From: Deefgea chitinilytica
GTDB taxonomy: Bacteria > Pseudomonadota > Gammaproteobacteria > Burkholderiales > Chitinibacteraceae
Direction: 5' to 3'
Length of the DNA stretch: 64,000 bases
Assembly: GCF_016881405.1 (NCBI RefSeq)
Contig: NZ_WOFE01000005.1
Location: forward strand, 1 to 64,000
This document shows positions 51,597 through 61,162 of this stretch, piece by piece. The notes under the pieces were generated by a model. The model had not been told where the DNA came from, ran no database searches, and saw nothing but the letters and a program-made list of their open reading frames with translations. Numbering within the stretch: the first letter of the stretch is position 1; each line of letters starts with the position of its first letter. The position numbers and the translations under genes are program-made.

Positions 51597-52130
51597 ATGA
51601 AACTTGCAGCTACCCTCTTCGCCGCCCTTGTTCTGTCTAACGCTACTTTTGCGGCCGATTTTCAACTCAGCAGCACCGACCTCAAAGCCAATGCGCCAAT
51701 GAGCAAACAACAAGAATTTAGCGGATTTGGTTGCACCGGCGGCAATGTATCGCCACAACTGAGCTGGAAAAATGCGCCCAAAGGCACTAAGAGTTTTGCG
51801 ATCACGGTGTATGACCCAGACGCACCAACAGGCAGTGGCTGGTGGCACTGGGGTGTGGTCAATATTCCTGCTGACGTGAACAGCATCGAAGCAGGCAGCG
51901 TCCCAGCTGGTGCTGTGCAAACTCGCACCGATTACGGCTCAGCAGCTTACGGTGGCGCTTGCCCACCGGCAGGCGACAAAGCGCATCGCTATATTCATAC
52001 GGTCTGGGCCTTGGATGTGGCCGAGCTACCGCTAGACGCCAATGCCAGCGGCGCGCTGGTCGGCTATATGCTCAACCAACACAAGCTAGGCAAAGCAACG
52101 TTGACGGCGACGTATCAGCGGGCGAAGTAA
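51597..52130 (+). CDS. YbhB/YbcL-family PEBP-like protein, exported
   Basis: 177 residues. Signal peptide 1-19 (cleavage after 'ATFA'), then a phosphatidylethanolamine-binding/Raf-kinase-inhibitor-like fold: 'CTGGNVSPQLSWKNAPKGTK', 'VYDPDAPTGSGWWHWGVVNI' and 'GDKAHRYIHTVWALD'. The DPDAP and HRY pocket residues are present, so ligand binding is likely intact. The molecular role of bacterial homologues is not settled. AGGAG lies just before ATG 51597. An AraC regulator follows on the same strand 135 bp later. Confidence 0.88.
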   Translation: MKLAATLFAALVLSNATFAADFQLSSTDLKANAPMSKQQEFSGFGCTGGNVSPQLSWKNAPKGTKSFAITVYDPDAPTGSGWWHWGVVNIPADVNSIEAGSVPAGAVQTRTDYGSAAYGGACPPAGDKAHRYIHTVWALDVAELPLDANASGALVGYMLNQHKLGKATLTATYQRAK

Positions 52131-52265
52131 ACCCATACCAATTGCGCAAGGCCGCTGACGCTATCCAAGCGATTGATCATGCAAACAGCTGAATCTTTAG
52201 CAGGACAAGCAAACGCAGCCTTGCACTTCATCGTATGATGAACACACCTCAAGCAGGAAACCGCA

Positions 52266-53063
52266 ATGCAAGTCCAAACCCGCCAAATTCAGCAAACGGT
52301 GATTTTAGCCAAAGCCACACAGCAATTGCGCCAAGTGGCCTGCCTACAGCCCACGCTGATGCGGATTCGGCAGGGCGAAAAACACATTTGCTTGAATGAA
52401 CAAACGCAGATCGCGCGCAGCGGTGATTTGATTATTGCGCCAGCGGGAATGCAATTAACGCTGACCAATGTGCCCGATGCCAAGGGCTACGCTTGCGAGG
52501 TCTTGATCTTTGATTCACAGCTGATCGAGCATTTTCGCGCCAGCTACCCTGCTGCCGTCGCCCACGCACTGCAAAGCGAGGCGCGCTTATGCCAAAAATC
52601 CACGCCCGTCATTGCCAAGCTCTGGGATGAAGTTTTCGCCGCCACCGCCAACCAAGAGCCAGCCGAATTACTGCATCACCGTGCAGAAGGTTTATTGCTC
52701 GCGATGACGATGGCAGGATTGGGCGCGGGCTTATTGCTCAATCGCAGCGATGCGCTCGCTGCGCGTGTGCAACAACTGATTATGCTGAACGCCGCCAAAG
52801 ATTGGACGGTCGACGCGATGGCCGAGCAACTGCATGTGGGCGCATCGACACTGCGTCGCCAACTCGACAAAGAAGGCACGTCATTTCGGCAATTGCTCGA
52901 ACAAGTACGACTCAATATGGCACTCGGCATGATTCAAACCACCAAACAACCGATCGGCAGCATAGCCCAACAATGCGGTTACGCCTCAGCCTCACGCTTT
53001 AGCGCCCGCTTTGCCCAACAATTTGGCACTAAGCCAATGCAATTACGCGCAACGGTGGTGTGA
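52266..53063 (+). CDS. AraC-family transcriptional regulator
   Basis: 265 residues. The N-terminal cupin-like sensing domain (1-150) contains 'GDLIIAPAGMQLTL'. The C-terminal AraC DNA-binding domain has two HTHs: 'WTVDAMAEQLHVGASTLRRQ' and 'QPIGSIAQQCGYASASRFSA', ending 'FAQQFGTKPMQLR'. The effector is unknown. Ribosome site AGGA precedes the ATG. The neighbouring PEBP gene or distant targets may be regulated. Confidence 0.88.
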   Translation: MQVQTRQIQQTVILAKATQQLRQVACLQPTLMRIRQGEKHICLNEQTQIARSGDLIIAPAGMQLTLTNVPDAKGYACEVLIFDSQLIEHFRASYPAAVAHALQSEARLCQKSTPVIAKLWDEVFAATANQEPAELLHHRAEGLLLAMTMAGLGAGLLLNRSDALAARVQQLIMLNAAKDWTVDAMAEQLHVGASTLRRQLDKEGTSFRQLLEQVRLNMALGMIQTTKQPIGSIAQQCGYASASRFSARFAQQFGTKPMQLRATVV

Positions 53064-53114
53064 AACGATAAAGCATTTGATAAAGATCATTGGGCGCCAC
53101 CAGATCTGAAACAT

Positions 53115-54260
53115 TTAAAGCGCTTGCCCTTTCCGCCACCGATTAACCATCGCCGCGACCTGAATCTCAATATCGGCTTGGCGAATTGGGTTTTCTTGTA
53201 ACCAATCCTTGGCATCTTGATCATCTTGCTGCGCGGCCAGAGTCATCCATGCATAACCTTTGACTATATCTTTAGCTGCACCGGTTTGCTGAGTATTGAG
53301 CAGTAACTTAGCCAAGCGATATTGCGCTTCGCTATGCCCCAGCATTGCCGCCTGTGTATACAGACGTTCGGCTTCATCGAGGTCTTGCGCTACACCTCGG
53401 CCTTGTGCATACATCCATCCCAAGCCTGTTAATGCATAGGGATCTTTTGCTGCGGCCGCAGTTTGCAATAAACCCTTCGCCTTGCCCAAATCCTGTGTAA
53501 CACCGCGGTTATCACGCAAATACATCCAGCCCAAAAAACCAATCGCTTTTAGATTATTTTTTTGCTGTGCTTTTTCTAACCAAACCAAGCCATCCTTTGG
53601 ATTAGCGGGTACGCCTTCGCCTAACACCAAAATTCGCCCCAAATGAAACGCTGCATCGCTATACCCTTGCTGTGCTGACTTCTCCAAGAGCTGCAGTGAC
53701 AAAGTTAAATTCTCGCCGCAGAGACCATTTTTGCTATAAAAGTAGCCCATATTGTGCTGCGCCTCAGCTAAACCTTGCTCTGCCGACTTTGCCATCCACC
53801 GGCAGCCCTCACTCACATTCAATTCAGTTCCATTGCCATTGATTTGCAACAAGCCCAATAAATTTTGAGCGTATTTATTGCCTTGAACAGCCGACTTTTT
53901 GTACCACATCGCGGCTTGGAAAGGATCGGCTTCGGTACCCAAGCCTTTTTCATAAAACCAAGCAATCCGAGCTTGATCATCATCCGCCCCGACCATCGCC
54001 GCCTTGAGTTGCCATTCGAACGCTTGCTTTAAATCTTTTTCAACGCCGTTACCATCTTCATATCGGTACGACAATTCACGTTGCGCATCGGTATTGTTTT
54101 GCTTGGCCTGCTTTAGTAACTGCTCAACGCTTAAAGCGCGCACATTAGCAGTCGATGAATAAAAACTTTGTACCTTTTTCCAGCCTTGACCTTGATTGGC
54201 CATCAATGCCGCCGCTGCAGTCATCAATAACAGTACATACACAGAAAATCGAATCAGCAT
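53115..54260 (-). CDS. SEL1-repeat (TPR-like) protein, exported or anchored
   Basis: 381 residues. A hydrophobic N-terminus (3-20) is either a signal peptide or anchor. About seven SEL1-like repeats (50-350) show the A-x-x-x-L-G-x-x-Y-x-x-G pattern, e.g. 'AQYRLAKLLLN', 'ALTGLGWMYAQGRGVAQDLD', 'QNLLGLLQINGNG'. Such repeats make alpha/alpha solenoids for protein contacts in envelope processes. No enzymatic domain. The start lacks a clear ribosome site. An inverted repeat (54297-54320) precedes it. Same strand as the zinc-ribbon and macroglobulin genes. Confidence 0.85.
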   Translation of the reverse strand: MLIRFSVYVLLLMTAAAALMANQGQGWKKVQSFYSSTANVRALSVEQLLKQAKQNNTDAQRELSYRYEDGNGVEKDLKQAFEWQLKAAMVGADDDQARIAWFYEKGLGTEADPFQAAMWYKKSAVQGNKYAQNLLGLLQINGNGTELNVSEGCRWMAKSAEQGLAEAQHNMGYFYSKNGLCGENLTLSLQLLEKSAQQGYSDAAFHLGRILVLGEGVPANPKDGLVWLEKAQQKNNLKAIGFLGWMYLRDNRGVTQDLGKAKGLLQTAAAAKDPYALTGLGWMYAQGRGVAQDLDEAERLYTQAAMLGHSEAQYRLAKLLLNTQQTGAAKDIVKGYAWMTLAAQQDDQDAKDWLQENPIRQADIEIQVAAMVNRWRKGQAL

Positions 54261-54296
54261 CGTTTTGAAACCAATTTTTAATTAATAAAACGCACC

Positions 54297-54320
54297 TATA
54301 TCAATAAAACCATTGATATA
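54297..54320. repeat. Inverted repeat between zinc-ribbon and SEL1 genes
   Basis: TATATCAAT (54297-54305), 6-base loop, ATTGATATA (54312-54320); 9-bp perfect arms. It could attenuate or terminate transcription from the zinc-ribbon gene. Confidence 0.5.
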
Positions 54321-54350
54321 AAATGCGTATAGAAGCATACCCACTAAAAA

Positions 54351-55373
54351 TCACCCACCAGCGCCGATACTACCTTGGCCTTTGCTACGCAGTAGCAATA
54401 CCTTGCCATTGCGTCGAATCAAGGTATCCGTCGTTTTGGATTTGATATTCATAATTGAACCCGCGACATCCAAACTCGAGCTGATTTCAACTTCGGCGCT
54501 CTTTTTGTCGGCTGCAATTTTGATGCTGTGAATTTCATAGCTGGAATCGAGCTGCAATATACCGCCCATTTTTTCACCTAAGGTTTCGAAGGTTGTATAA
54601 AGCTCTTTCATCCCGCTGCAGGTTTCCGCTTTATTTCCCTCGCCTTCAGCACTGGCAAGGCCACCCAAACTAATCTGAGCACTGCTTTTAAAATCTTCGG
54701 CCAAGAAGGCACATAGTTTCTCTGGATTTCTACTTAAAGTGGCCGCTTCATAATCAGCATAAAACTGATGAACTTGCTCTTCGCTGATTTGTTTGCCACC
54801 CACAAAAAACCACCATCCACCTGCAACAAGCATCAAAGCAAACAGCCCCAATTTAAGCGGCCCAACACGGTTTAAGATAGACTCACGCGCTTCACTCGCT
54901 GGCATGAACGGCTGATTTCTCAACTCGCGCCGTGCATCGATAATCGCTTGGTTTTTTTCGAGTACTTCTTGCTGCTGTGCAGCCAAACGGCGTGGCATAT
55001 CGCAACCACAAGCCACACACAAAGTGCGCTTGGGCTGTTGATAACCACAACTCGGGCAGCTCATCAATTCAACGCTAGCCACGGGCTGTTGCAAATTTAC
55101 TGCTACGCTGGATGCTGGCTGCGTTGTGGAATTTGGATTCGGCAAGTTCAACTCAGCACGCACTTCAACGCCCACTTTATTGAATAAGCCGATGTATTGT
55201 TCTAACTGGGCGTGCGGCAACTCTTTTTTGATCACGGTTGGTGCTTTTGCCAGTAAATCCGCGGTTTTTTGATCATTCAATTTCAATAACTGCGCCAATA
55301 ATTGCGTGGCGGTAGCCGGCTCAATCCCCGGTAAAAAATTGCCTGTAAGGGTCAAAGAAAACGTCTGACTCAT
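54351..55373 (-). CDS. Zinc-ribbon membrane protein of unknown function
   Basis: 340 residues. Residues 1-90 resemble a small alpha/beta domain ('LLKLNDQKTADLLAKAP'), then a zinc ribbon C-x2-C ... C-x2-C ('CPSCGYQQPKRTLCVACG') near 105-122. One transmembrane helix sits near 172-190 ('LGLFALMLVAGGWWFFVG'). The C-terminal ~150-residue NTF2-like extracytoplasmic domain is 'VHQFYADYEAATLSRNPEKL' onward. Topology would put the zinc ribbon in the cytoplasm and the C-terminus in the periplasm. GGA upstream favours ATG 55373 over 55385. Function unknown. Confidence 0.7.
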   Translation of the reverse strand: MSQTFSLTLTGNFLPGIEPATATQLLAQLLKLNDQKTADLLAKAPTVIKKELPHAQLEQYIGLFNKVGVEVRAELNLPNPNSTTQPASSVAVNLQQPVASVELMSCPSCGYQQPKRTLCVACGCDMPRRLAAQQQEVLEKNQAIIDARRELRNQPFMPASEARESILNRVGPLKLGLFALMLVAGGWWFFVGGKQISEEQVHQFYADYEAATLSRNPEKLCAFLAEDFKSSAQISLGGLASAEGEGNKAETCSGMKELYTTFETLGEKMGGILQLDSSYEIHSIKIAADKKSAEVEISSSLDVAGSIMNIKSKTTDTLIRRNGKVLLLRSKGQGSIGAGG

Positions 55374-55439
55374 TGATGTATCCATTCGTATTTAAAAAGA
55401 GGGGACATAGGTTTCCAGCCATGCCCCCACAGATTTCAA

Positions 55440-58400
55440 TCACTTCACCACCATCGCCGCATTGGGCGCAGCACCAAACACATCAGGCGCGTACATTGCT
55501 TCGACTCGGCTTGGCGGTAGTTGGAAGGTGCCTGCGTTATTCAGGCGCACCGTGTATTCAACGCTGAATTTGCCGCGTGGCACGTGGCTGTAATAGGCGC
55601 GGTAGCCGGCGAAGCGGCGCTCTTCAAAGTCAGGCCACGCCCAGCCTTCGCGTTTTTCGCCTTGCGTGGCGATTGCTGAATCGCGCCCTAAGCCATTGCC
55701 TAAAATCGTTGCGCCAGCGGGGATCGGGTCGTCGACGACGACTTGCGTCATGTCCGCTTGCGCGTCGATTTCCAGCGTCACGCGCACCACGTCGCCGCGG
55801 CTGTATTGGCCTGCGACTTTTGGCTCGACTGGCGTTAGCGTTTTTTTGATGCTGTAGCCCGCGACTTGCGGTGCTTTGAGCGCGACGGCGGCGAGGGCTT
55901 GCACCGTCACCCACGGCGCGCCGCTGCCTTGTTGCGTGACGCTCAAGTTCGTCGTCTTCATATTCGTCACTGGCCACGGCAACATGACGGGCGCAGGGTC
56001 TGCCGTTCCCCACACTGCCGATTTGTTCACCTCGCCCAAGGTCGCTTTCGCTTGTCCTGTTACGGGTATTGCCTCGAACTGCTTGCTGAAAGAGGCCACA
56101 GCGAGCGTACCCCAGACATTGGCATTGGTCGTCCACCACACGCCGCGCTGCTGACGGCCTAATAGCCCGGTCAGCATTTTCGGCACATCGTCTTTCCACG
56201 TTGGCAACTCGCGCACCGCCAAAATCAGGCGCGCCGCGTTGACGTCGCCGTTATTCATCAGCCACCACCAATAATCGTCGCGTTCCGTCGAGAACACCAT
56301 GCGCGTGCCTTGGTAAGTGAGGCGGCCACGCAGGATTTGCTCGGCTTCTGCCAAACGCACTGCTCGATCTGGCAAGGTCGGGGCGCGTTGCAATAACGAC
56401 AACCAATCAATCAGCATCGCCGTTGTCCAGGTTTGCGGCTGGATATTGAGCACCGCCAATTGGCGCGGCGCAAAACGGCCATAACGCGCTAGCGCATCAA
56501 ATGCAGCGAGGTAACGCGCATCCAGATCTGGGCGCGGTGACCAGAAATCGCGTTTGATTCGGCCTTCAACAAATTGCGTTAAGCCTTTGAGCATCGCATC
56601 GCGCGAGGCATCGGGAATCGCGTAGCCCGCTTCGTGCGCCGCGCTCAACATATAGGCGGTTAAGGAATCGTAGCCCTTCGCGCCGCTACCCTCGCGCGGC
56701 GGGTAATACATCGCCAAACCATCGGAATCGAGATACAGCGGCAATTCCTGCATGATTTTGTCCCAACGGGTTTTGTCTTGCAGACCCATTGCGACCGAGG
56801 TTTTTTGCTCTAAGCACACATAGGGATATTTCAAGAACCACTCGCGCACGGCAGGCATATCGCGGGTCAGTTTGGCTTGAAATTGCAGATTGATACCGCC
56901 ACGCCCCGCTTGTGCATTCGGTGGCAGCGCGACGGGCATCGTCACTGGCGTATCAAGGCGACGCAACGAGGCTTGCTGCACCGTGACCGGAATCGCGGGC
57001 TCGACTTGCTGGTTGTGCGCCAGTTTATCAAGCGCTTTTTCACCGCCCTGCTCGGTGGCGGAAATGACCCAATCGAGCTTGCTGACGCCCAGCGGCACCG
57101 TCACCGGCCAGTTCACTTCACGCGCTTCACCCGCGCCGATGTCGAGCGTTTGCGGATTTAAACTCAAGCCAACCGCTTGCGCGCTCACCGCCACTTTCAT
57201 TGCGCGGCTGCTGCCATTACGCACAGTCACCATCGCGGCGAATTGATCGCCTTCGCGCACCAATGGCGGCAGGCCAGCGGTGAGTTGCAAGTCTTGCGTC
57301 ACCGCAATTGACGTGCTGCCCGTGCCAAATTGCCCCGTGCCCACTTCGGCGATGGCGACCAGTTTAAACTTGGTCAAGGCATCATTCAGCGGCACCGCAA
57401 TCGTGGCACTGCCGTTGGCATCGAGCACGAGTTTGGGTTGCCACACCAACAGCGTATCGAGCAATTCACGCGTTGGCGCTACGCCGCCGCCACCACCGGG
57501 CGGCAAGGCTTTGCGACCAAAATGGCGTTTGCCGATTACTTCTTGCTGCGCGGTGGCGGTTTCCACGCCATAAGCGCGTTGCTGCAACATTGCACCCAAC
57601 AAATCCCATGAGGTATTGGGCTGCAGCTCAAGCAGCGATTCGTCTACAGCGGCAAACATCACCTCTGTCCCTGCGGGCGCGGGTTTGCCATTCGGAAGTT
57701 TGACTTGCACTTTGACTTGCGCCGTTTTGCGAATACTGTACACCGGCTTATCCGCGGTCACGCTCACTTGCAATTTATGCGCGGCTTCGCCGACTTTAAT
57801 TTGTGCAAGGCCGTATTTAAAGGCGGGTTTGGATAAATCGACCATCGCCGTTGGCGCTTGGAAGTCGCCGCCTTCATTCCAATACGCATCCCACCACTCG
57901 CTTGGCGCTTTCCAGCCCCAAGTAAAGAAGGAATACCACGGTACATCGCGCACCCGACCGCGCACCACCAGCACCGACACATACACATTCGGCGCCCAGC
58001 TCGAAGCAATCGGCAGCTCAAACGTCGGATTTTTACCCGATAATTGAATCACCTTGGTTTCAATCACGCCTTCACGCTCAATCGCGACCCATGCGGTGGC
58101 AGTTCTAAATGGCATGCGCACTTGGAACGTCGCCGTTTCACCCGGCTGGTAGCTTGGTTTTTCTGGCACCACGTCGATGCGATCGTTGTTTTCGCCGTCA
58201 AACCACATTTCATTTTGGCGGCTCACCCACACCGTTTGCGCGGCACTCACTTTGCGTTTATCCGCGTCGCTGGTTTGCGCGATCAGCTCAATGCGGCCTT
58301 CGTCTTTCAGCTCAAGCTCGCAAAACACCAAGCCGCGCGCGTCGCTTTTCCCACTGCAGACCTCGCCCAAGTCTTCGGTTTTTTCTTCGCTTTCATAGGC

Positions 58401-61100
58401 ATAAAAACCGCCAACCAAACGCTTGCGCGTCGATAAATAGCTATGCCGCACCGCACTCACCTTCACTTCGCGGCCAGCAACGGGCTTGTTATTAGTATCG
58501 ACCACCACCGCTTTCATCGCGACGGTTTTACCAACGGAAGCCCAATCCTCGACTTGCACGCCGATTTGCACTGCGGCTGGCCACAGCGTCACGGTGCGGG
58601 AAATCGTTTGCACTTCACCATTGGGGTCGGTGTAGGTGGCTTCGGCGACTAAATCAGTCGGTTTGCTGATGGCGGGTAGATTGGCGATATTGACCTTGGC
58701 TGCGCCATTGCCATCGAGCACCACGGCAGCTTTATTAAGCACCACTTTGCCATCGAGCGATGGTGTTTTTGCATCGCGCAGCGATTCTGGCGCGTTAAAA
58801 CTAAAACCATCAAAGCCTTCTGGGCGACCGTAACGCTCACGCAGCATCGCACTGACACTCACCGGCAAGGCTTTGGCCGCACCGCCATTGCCATAGCTCA
58901 TCGCCAGCGACAACGCTAAAGCTTGCGGTGCAATCGTGGCTTTGTTATCAAAACTGATTTGCCCGCGCATCACCGGGAGACGGAATTCTTCAACGCGGAA
59001 ATTACCGCTGTATAAAGTGCGATCCGCCCGATGTAGTGACACCGAATACGCGCCGAGTTTGGCTTTTTCTGGAATTGCAAACGTCGACTCGGCATAGCGC
59101 CCATTGCGCCATGTCAGCGGAAATTTAAACTCCTGGCCGCTACCATCATGCGTAATGCGAATTTCCTTGGGTAATTGTTCTGCAGAAGGCATGGCAAAAC
59201 CGCGCGAATTTTCAACGCGAATGACATGTTTCATCGACACCGTTTCGCCTGCACGGAACAAGGTACGATCAAACACCGTATGTGCACGTAATTCTGGCTG
59301 ATCGCCGTACATTGTTTGCACTGGGAAGCGCCACGCTTCGATGCCCTGATTCCAGGTTGAACGGGCAAACGAGACGTCTTCAACGCCTTTGGTATCAATT
59401 TTGCGGGCGGTAATAAAAAAGCCAGACAAATTGCGTTGACCGTTGCAGGATTTCTCTTTTAGAAACTGAGGAATCAGCACCGCGCCGTTCGCACCGGTTT
59501 TCCCTTGCCACAACAACTCTGCCGCGCAGTTATACACGGCGATTTTGGCGTCCGCGACGGGCTTGGCGGTATCGAGCGTCGTTACCCACACCGCGGCGTT
59601 TTCTTTGCTGTGCTTAAAATGCACCGCTAAATTTGTCACCAGCGCAGCGGTGCGCACATACATCGGTTTATTGCTATCGAGCAGTGCTTTGCCAAGCACG
59701 CGCGATTCGAGCTCGACGATATGCAAGCCCGGCGTTTTCAGTGGAATGCCAACGACTTCAAACGGCCATTTGCCCTTCGCATCGGGCGCACCGGGCAAGC
59801 TTAAATTGACCGCCGATTTTTCATTTTTTAATAAGCTAAGGCGACGAGTTTGCACGTCTTTGCCTTGAACTTGTACCGTACTTTCATGGTAATTCTCAAT
59901 TTTGGCCAACCATGCCATCATCGCCTGATCGTCTTTTAAGCTCAGCGAGCTGCCGCCGATTTTGGCGGATTTAATCGGCATATCGGCTTCAATATGCCGC
60001 AAGGTGACGGGTAATGCGGGATCGGCATTAAGCTCCAAAATGCCAAATGGCGCAGCGGAGAATTTAGCTAAGGGCGGGTAATCGGCGGTTTTGATTTTGA
60101 GCGGAAACGCATTGCCATTTTTGAGCTGTTTGCTGAGCTCGCTCGGTAATTTGATTTCAAATTCAGCCTCGGCGGTAAATGGGCCTTTGAAGCGAACCTG
60201 CTCGACAATGCCGCTGCTTTCGTCCTGACTAAAGTAAGGTTTGGCTTCGCCGCTGGCCGATTTCAGAATAATTTTCTCAGCCAAACTACGGGGTATAGAC
60301 CTAGAGAAATTGATTCTAAAGTCTTTGAAAGGAATACATCCAGATGCGGCATTTTGACGCTCGCACGAAAAATGAGCAGTAAATTCTGGTTCGACTTTGA
60401 AATTAAGTAATTGCGGATCACGACTACCAGGGCGGGAATTAATCAGTACGACCTTGGAATTGGCAGGCAAACGCTGGGCGCACTGTACGACATCGATTTG
60501 CGAGGCGATTTTTTGCAAATTAAAATGCTTTAACAGAGTAGCTTTATCGTCGCCACTGAGCCGCTTCATCGGCAAACGTTCGGCTTGGCCTGCCACTTGG
60601 CAAAATAAATGCTGGCTGGTCGCGGGCGCTGCGCCGTTGTATTGCAAGACAAAGGCTTGATCCTCAGCGATGCCGCCACTGCTGGCATATTCGTCATCAC
60701 TCACGCCTGTGCCATTGTCTGGCCACGAGCGTGTGATAATAGGCGCGCCAGTATGAAAACTAAATTGCGTCTTACCGGTAATCGCCTCACCATTTTGCGC
60801 TTTAAGCCCTGCCTTGACCTTAAAACTGCATTGCGTCGCGGCTGGTATTTCGCCGGAGAAATCCATCACCCACGATTTATCATCCAGCCAGCGCGCATTA
60901 CCCTTGACTGGGCAAACCACATCAAATGGTGCAGGCGCAGATAAGTCGCCAAACTTGATGATTGGCGAAGAGAACGTCGCACGCACTTGCTGCACTTTGG
61001 CGACTTCGTTTTGTGGGGAAAATTGGGTGATGCTCGCAGCGAAACTCGCCGCAGTCGGAATTGCAAATAGCAAAGCGAGTGATAAAGAACGAAGCGACAT
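55440..61100 (-). CDS. Bacterial alpha-2-macroglobulin (YfhM-like)
   Basis: 1886 residues. The signal peptide ends around residue 20-22 ('PTAASFAAS') and has no lipobox Cys, unlike the lipoprotein E. coli YfhM. A series of macroglobulin-like beta domains follows, a bait region around 1250-1300 ('RHFGRKALPPGGGGGVAP'), then the thioester motif CLEQ with C1429 in 'KYPYVCLEQKTSVAMG' and a terpenoid-cyclase-like helical domain. It traps attacking proteases in the periplasm by covalent thioester capture, working with PBP1C on cell-wall damage. Its usual neighbour pbpC is not adjacent. The thioester residues are intact. Confidence 0.92.
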   Translation of the reverse strand: MSLRSLSLALLFAIPTAASFAASITQFSPQNEVAKVQQVRATFSSPIIKFGDLSAPAPFDVVCPVKGNARWLDDKSWVMDFSGEIPAATQCSFKVKAGLKAQNGEAITGKTQFSFHTGAPIITRSWPDNGTGVSDDEYASSGGIAEDQAFVLQYNGAAPATSQHLFCQVAGQAERLPMKRLSGDDKATLLKHFNLQKIASQIDVVQCAQRLPANSKVVLINSRPGSRDPQLLNFKVEPEFTAHFSCERQNAASGCIPFKDFRINFSRSIPRSLAEKIILKSASGEAKPYFSQDESSGIVEQVRFKGPFTAEAEFEIKLPSELSKQLKNGNAFPLKIKTADYPPLAKFSAAPFGILELNADPALPVTLRHIEADMPIKSAKIGGSSLSLKDDQAMMAWLAKIENYHESTVQVQGKDVQTRRLSLLKNEKSAVNLSLPGAPDAKGKWPFEVVGIPLKTPGLHIVELESRVLGKALLDSNKPMYVRTAALVTNLAVHFKHSKENAAVWVTTLDTAKPVADAKIAVYNCAAELLWQGKTGANGAVLIPQFLKEKSCNGQRNLSGFFITARKIDTKGVEDVSFARSTWNQGIEAWRFPVQTMYGDQPELRAHTVFDRTLFRAGETVSMKHVIRVENSRGFAMPSAEQLPKEIRITHDGSGQEFKFPLTWRNGRYAESTFAIPEKAKLGAYSVSLHRADRTLYSGNFRVEEFRLPVMRGQISFDNKATIAPQALALSLAMSYGNGGAAKALPVSVSAMLRERYGRPEGFDGFSFNAPESLRDAKTPSLDGKVVLNKAAVVLDGNGAAKVNIANLPAISKPTDLVAEATYTDPNGEVQTISRTVTLWPAAVQIGVQVEDWASVGKTVAMKAVVVDTNNKPVAGREVKVSAVRHSYLSTRKRLVGGFYAYESEEKTEDLGEVCSGKSDARGLVFCELELKDEGRIELIAQTSDADKRKVSAAQTVWVSRQNEMWFDGENNDRIDVVPEKPSYQPGETATFQVRMPFRTATAWVAIEREGVIETKVIQLSGKNPTFELPIASSWAPNVYVSVLVVRGRVRDVPWYSFFTWGWKAPSEWWDAYWNEGGDFQAPTAMVDLSKPAFKYGLAQIKVGEAAHKLQVSVTADKPVYSIRKTAQVKVQVKLPNGKPAPAGTEVMFAAVDESLLELQPNTSWDLLGAMLQQRAYGVETATAQQEVIGKRHFGRKALPPGGGGGVAPTRELLDTLLVWQPKLVLDANGSATIAVPLNDALTKFKLVAIAEVGTGQFGTGSTSIAVTQDLQLTAGLPPLVREGDQFAAMVTVRNGSSRAMKVAVSAQAVGLSLNPQTLDIGAGEAREVNWPVTVPLGVSKLDWVISATEQGGEKALDKLAHNQQVEPAIPVTVQQASLRRLDTPVTMPVALPPNAQAGRGGINLQFQAKLTRDMPAVREWFLKYPYVCLEQKTSVAMGLQDKTRWDKIMQELPLYLDSDGLAMYYPPREGSGAKGYDSLTAYMLSAAHEAGYAIPDASRDAMLKGLTQFVEGRIKRDFWSPRPDLDARYLAAFDALARYGRFAPRQLAVLNIQPQTWTTAMLIDWLSLLQRAPTLPDRAVRLAEAEQILRGRLTYQGTRMVFSTERDDYWWWLMNNGDVNAARLILAVRELPTWKDDVPKMLTGLLGRQQRGVWWTTNANVWGTLAVASFSKQFEAIPVTGQAKATLGEVNKSAVWGTADPAPVMLPWPVTNMKTTNLSVTQQGSGAPWVTVQALAAVALKAPQVAGYSIKKTLTPVEPKVAGQYSRGDVVRVTLEIDAQADMTQVVVDDPIPAGATILGNGLGRDSAIATQGEKREGWAWPDFEERRFAGYRAYYSHVPRGKFSVEYTVRLNNAGTFQLPPSRVEAMYAPDVFGAAPNAAMVVK

Positions 61101-61162
61101 GGCGGTAAACCTAGAAAAAGCGTAATACCGACAATTTACTCCAAGCTAGCAGAAAGCAAAAA

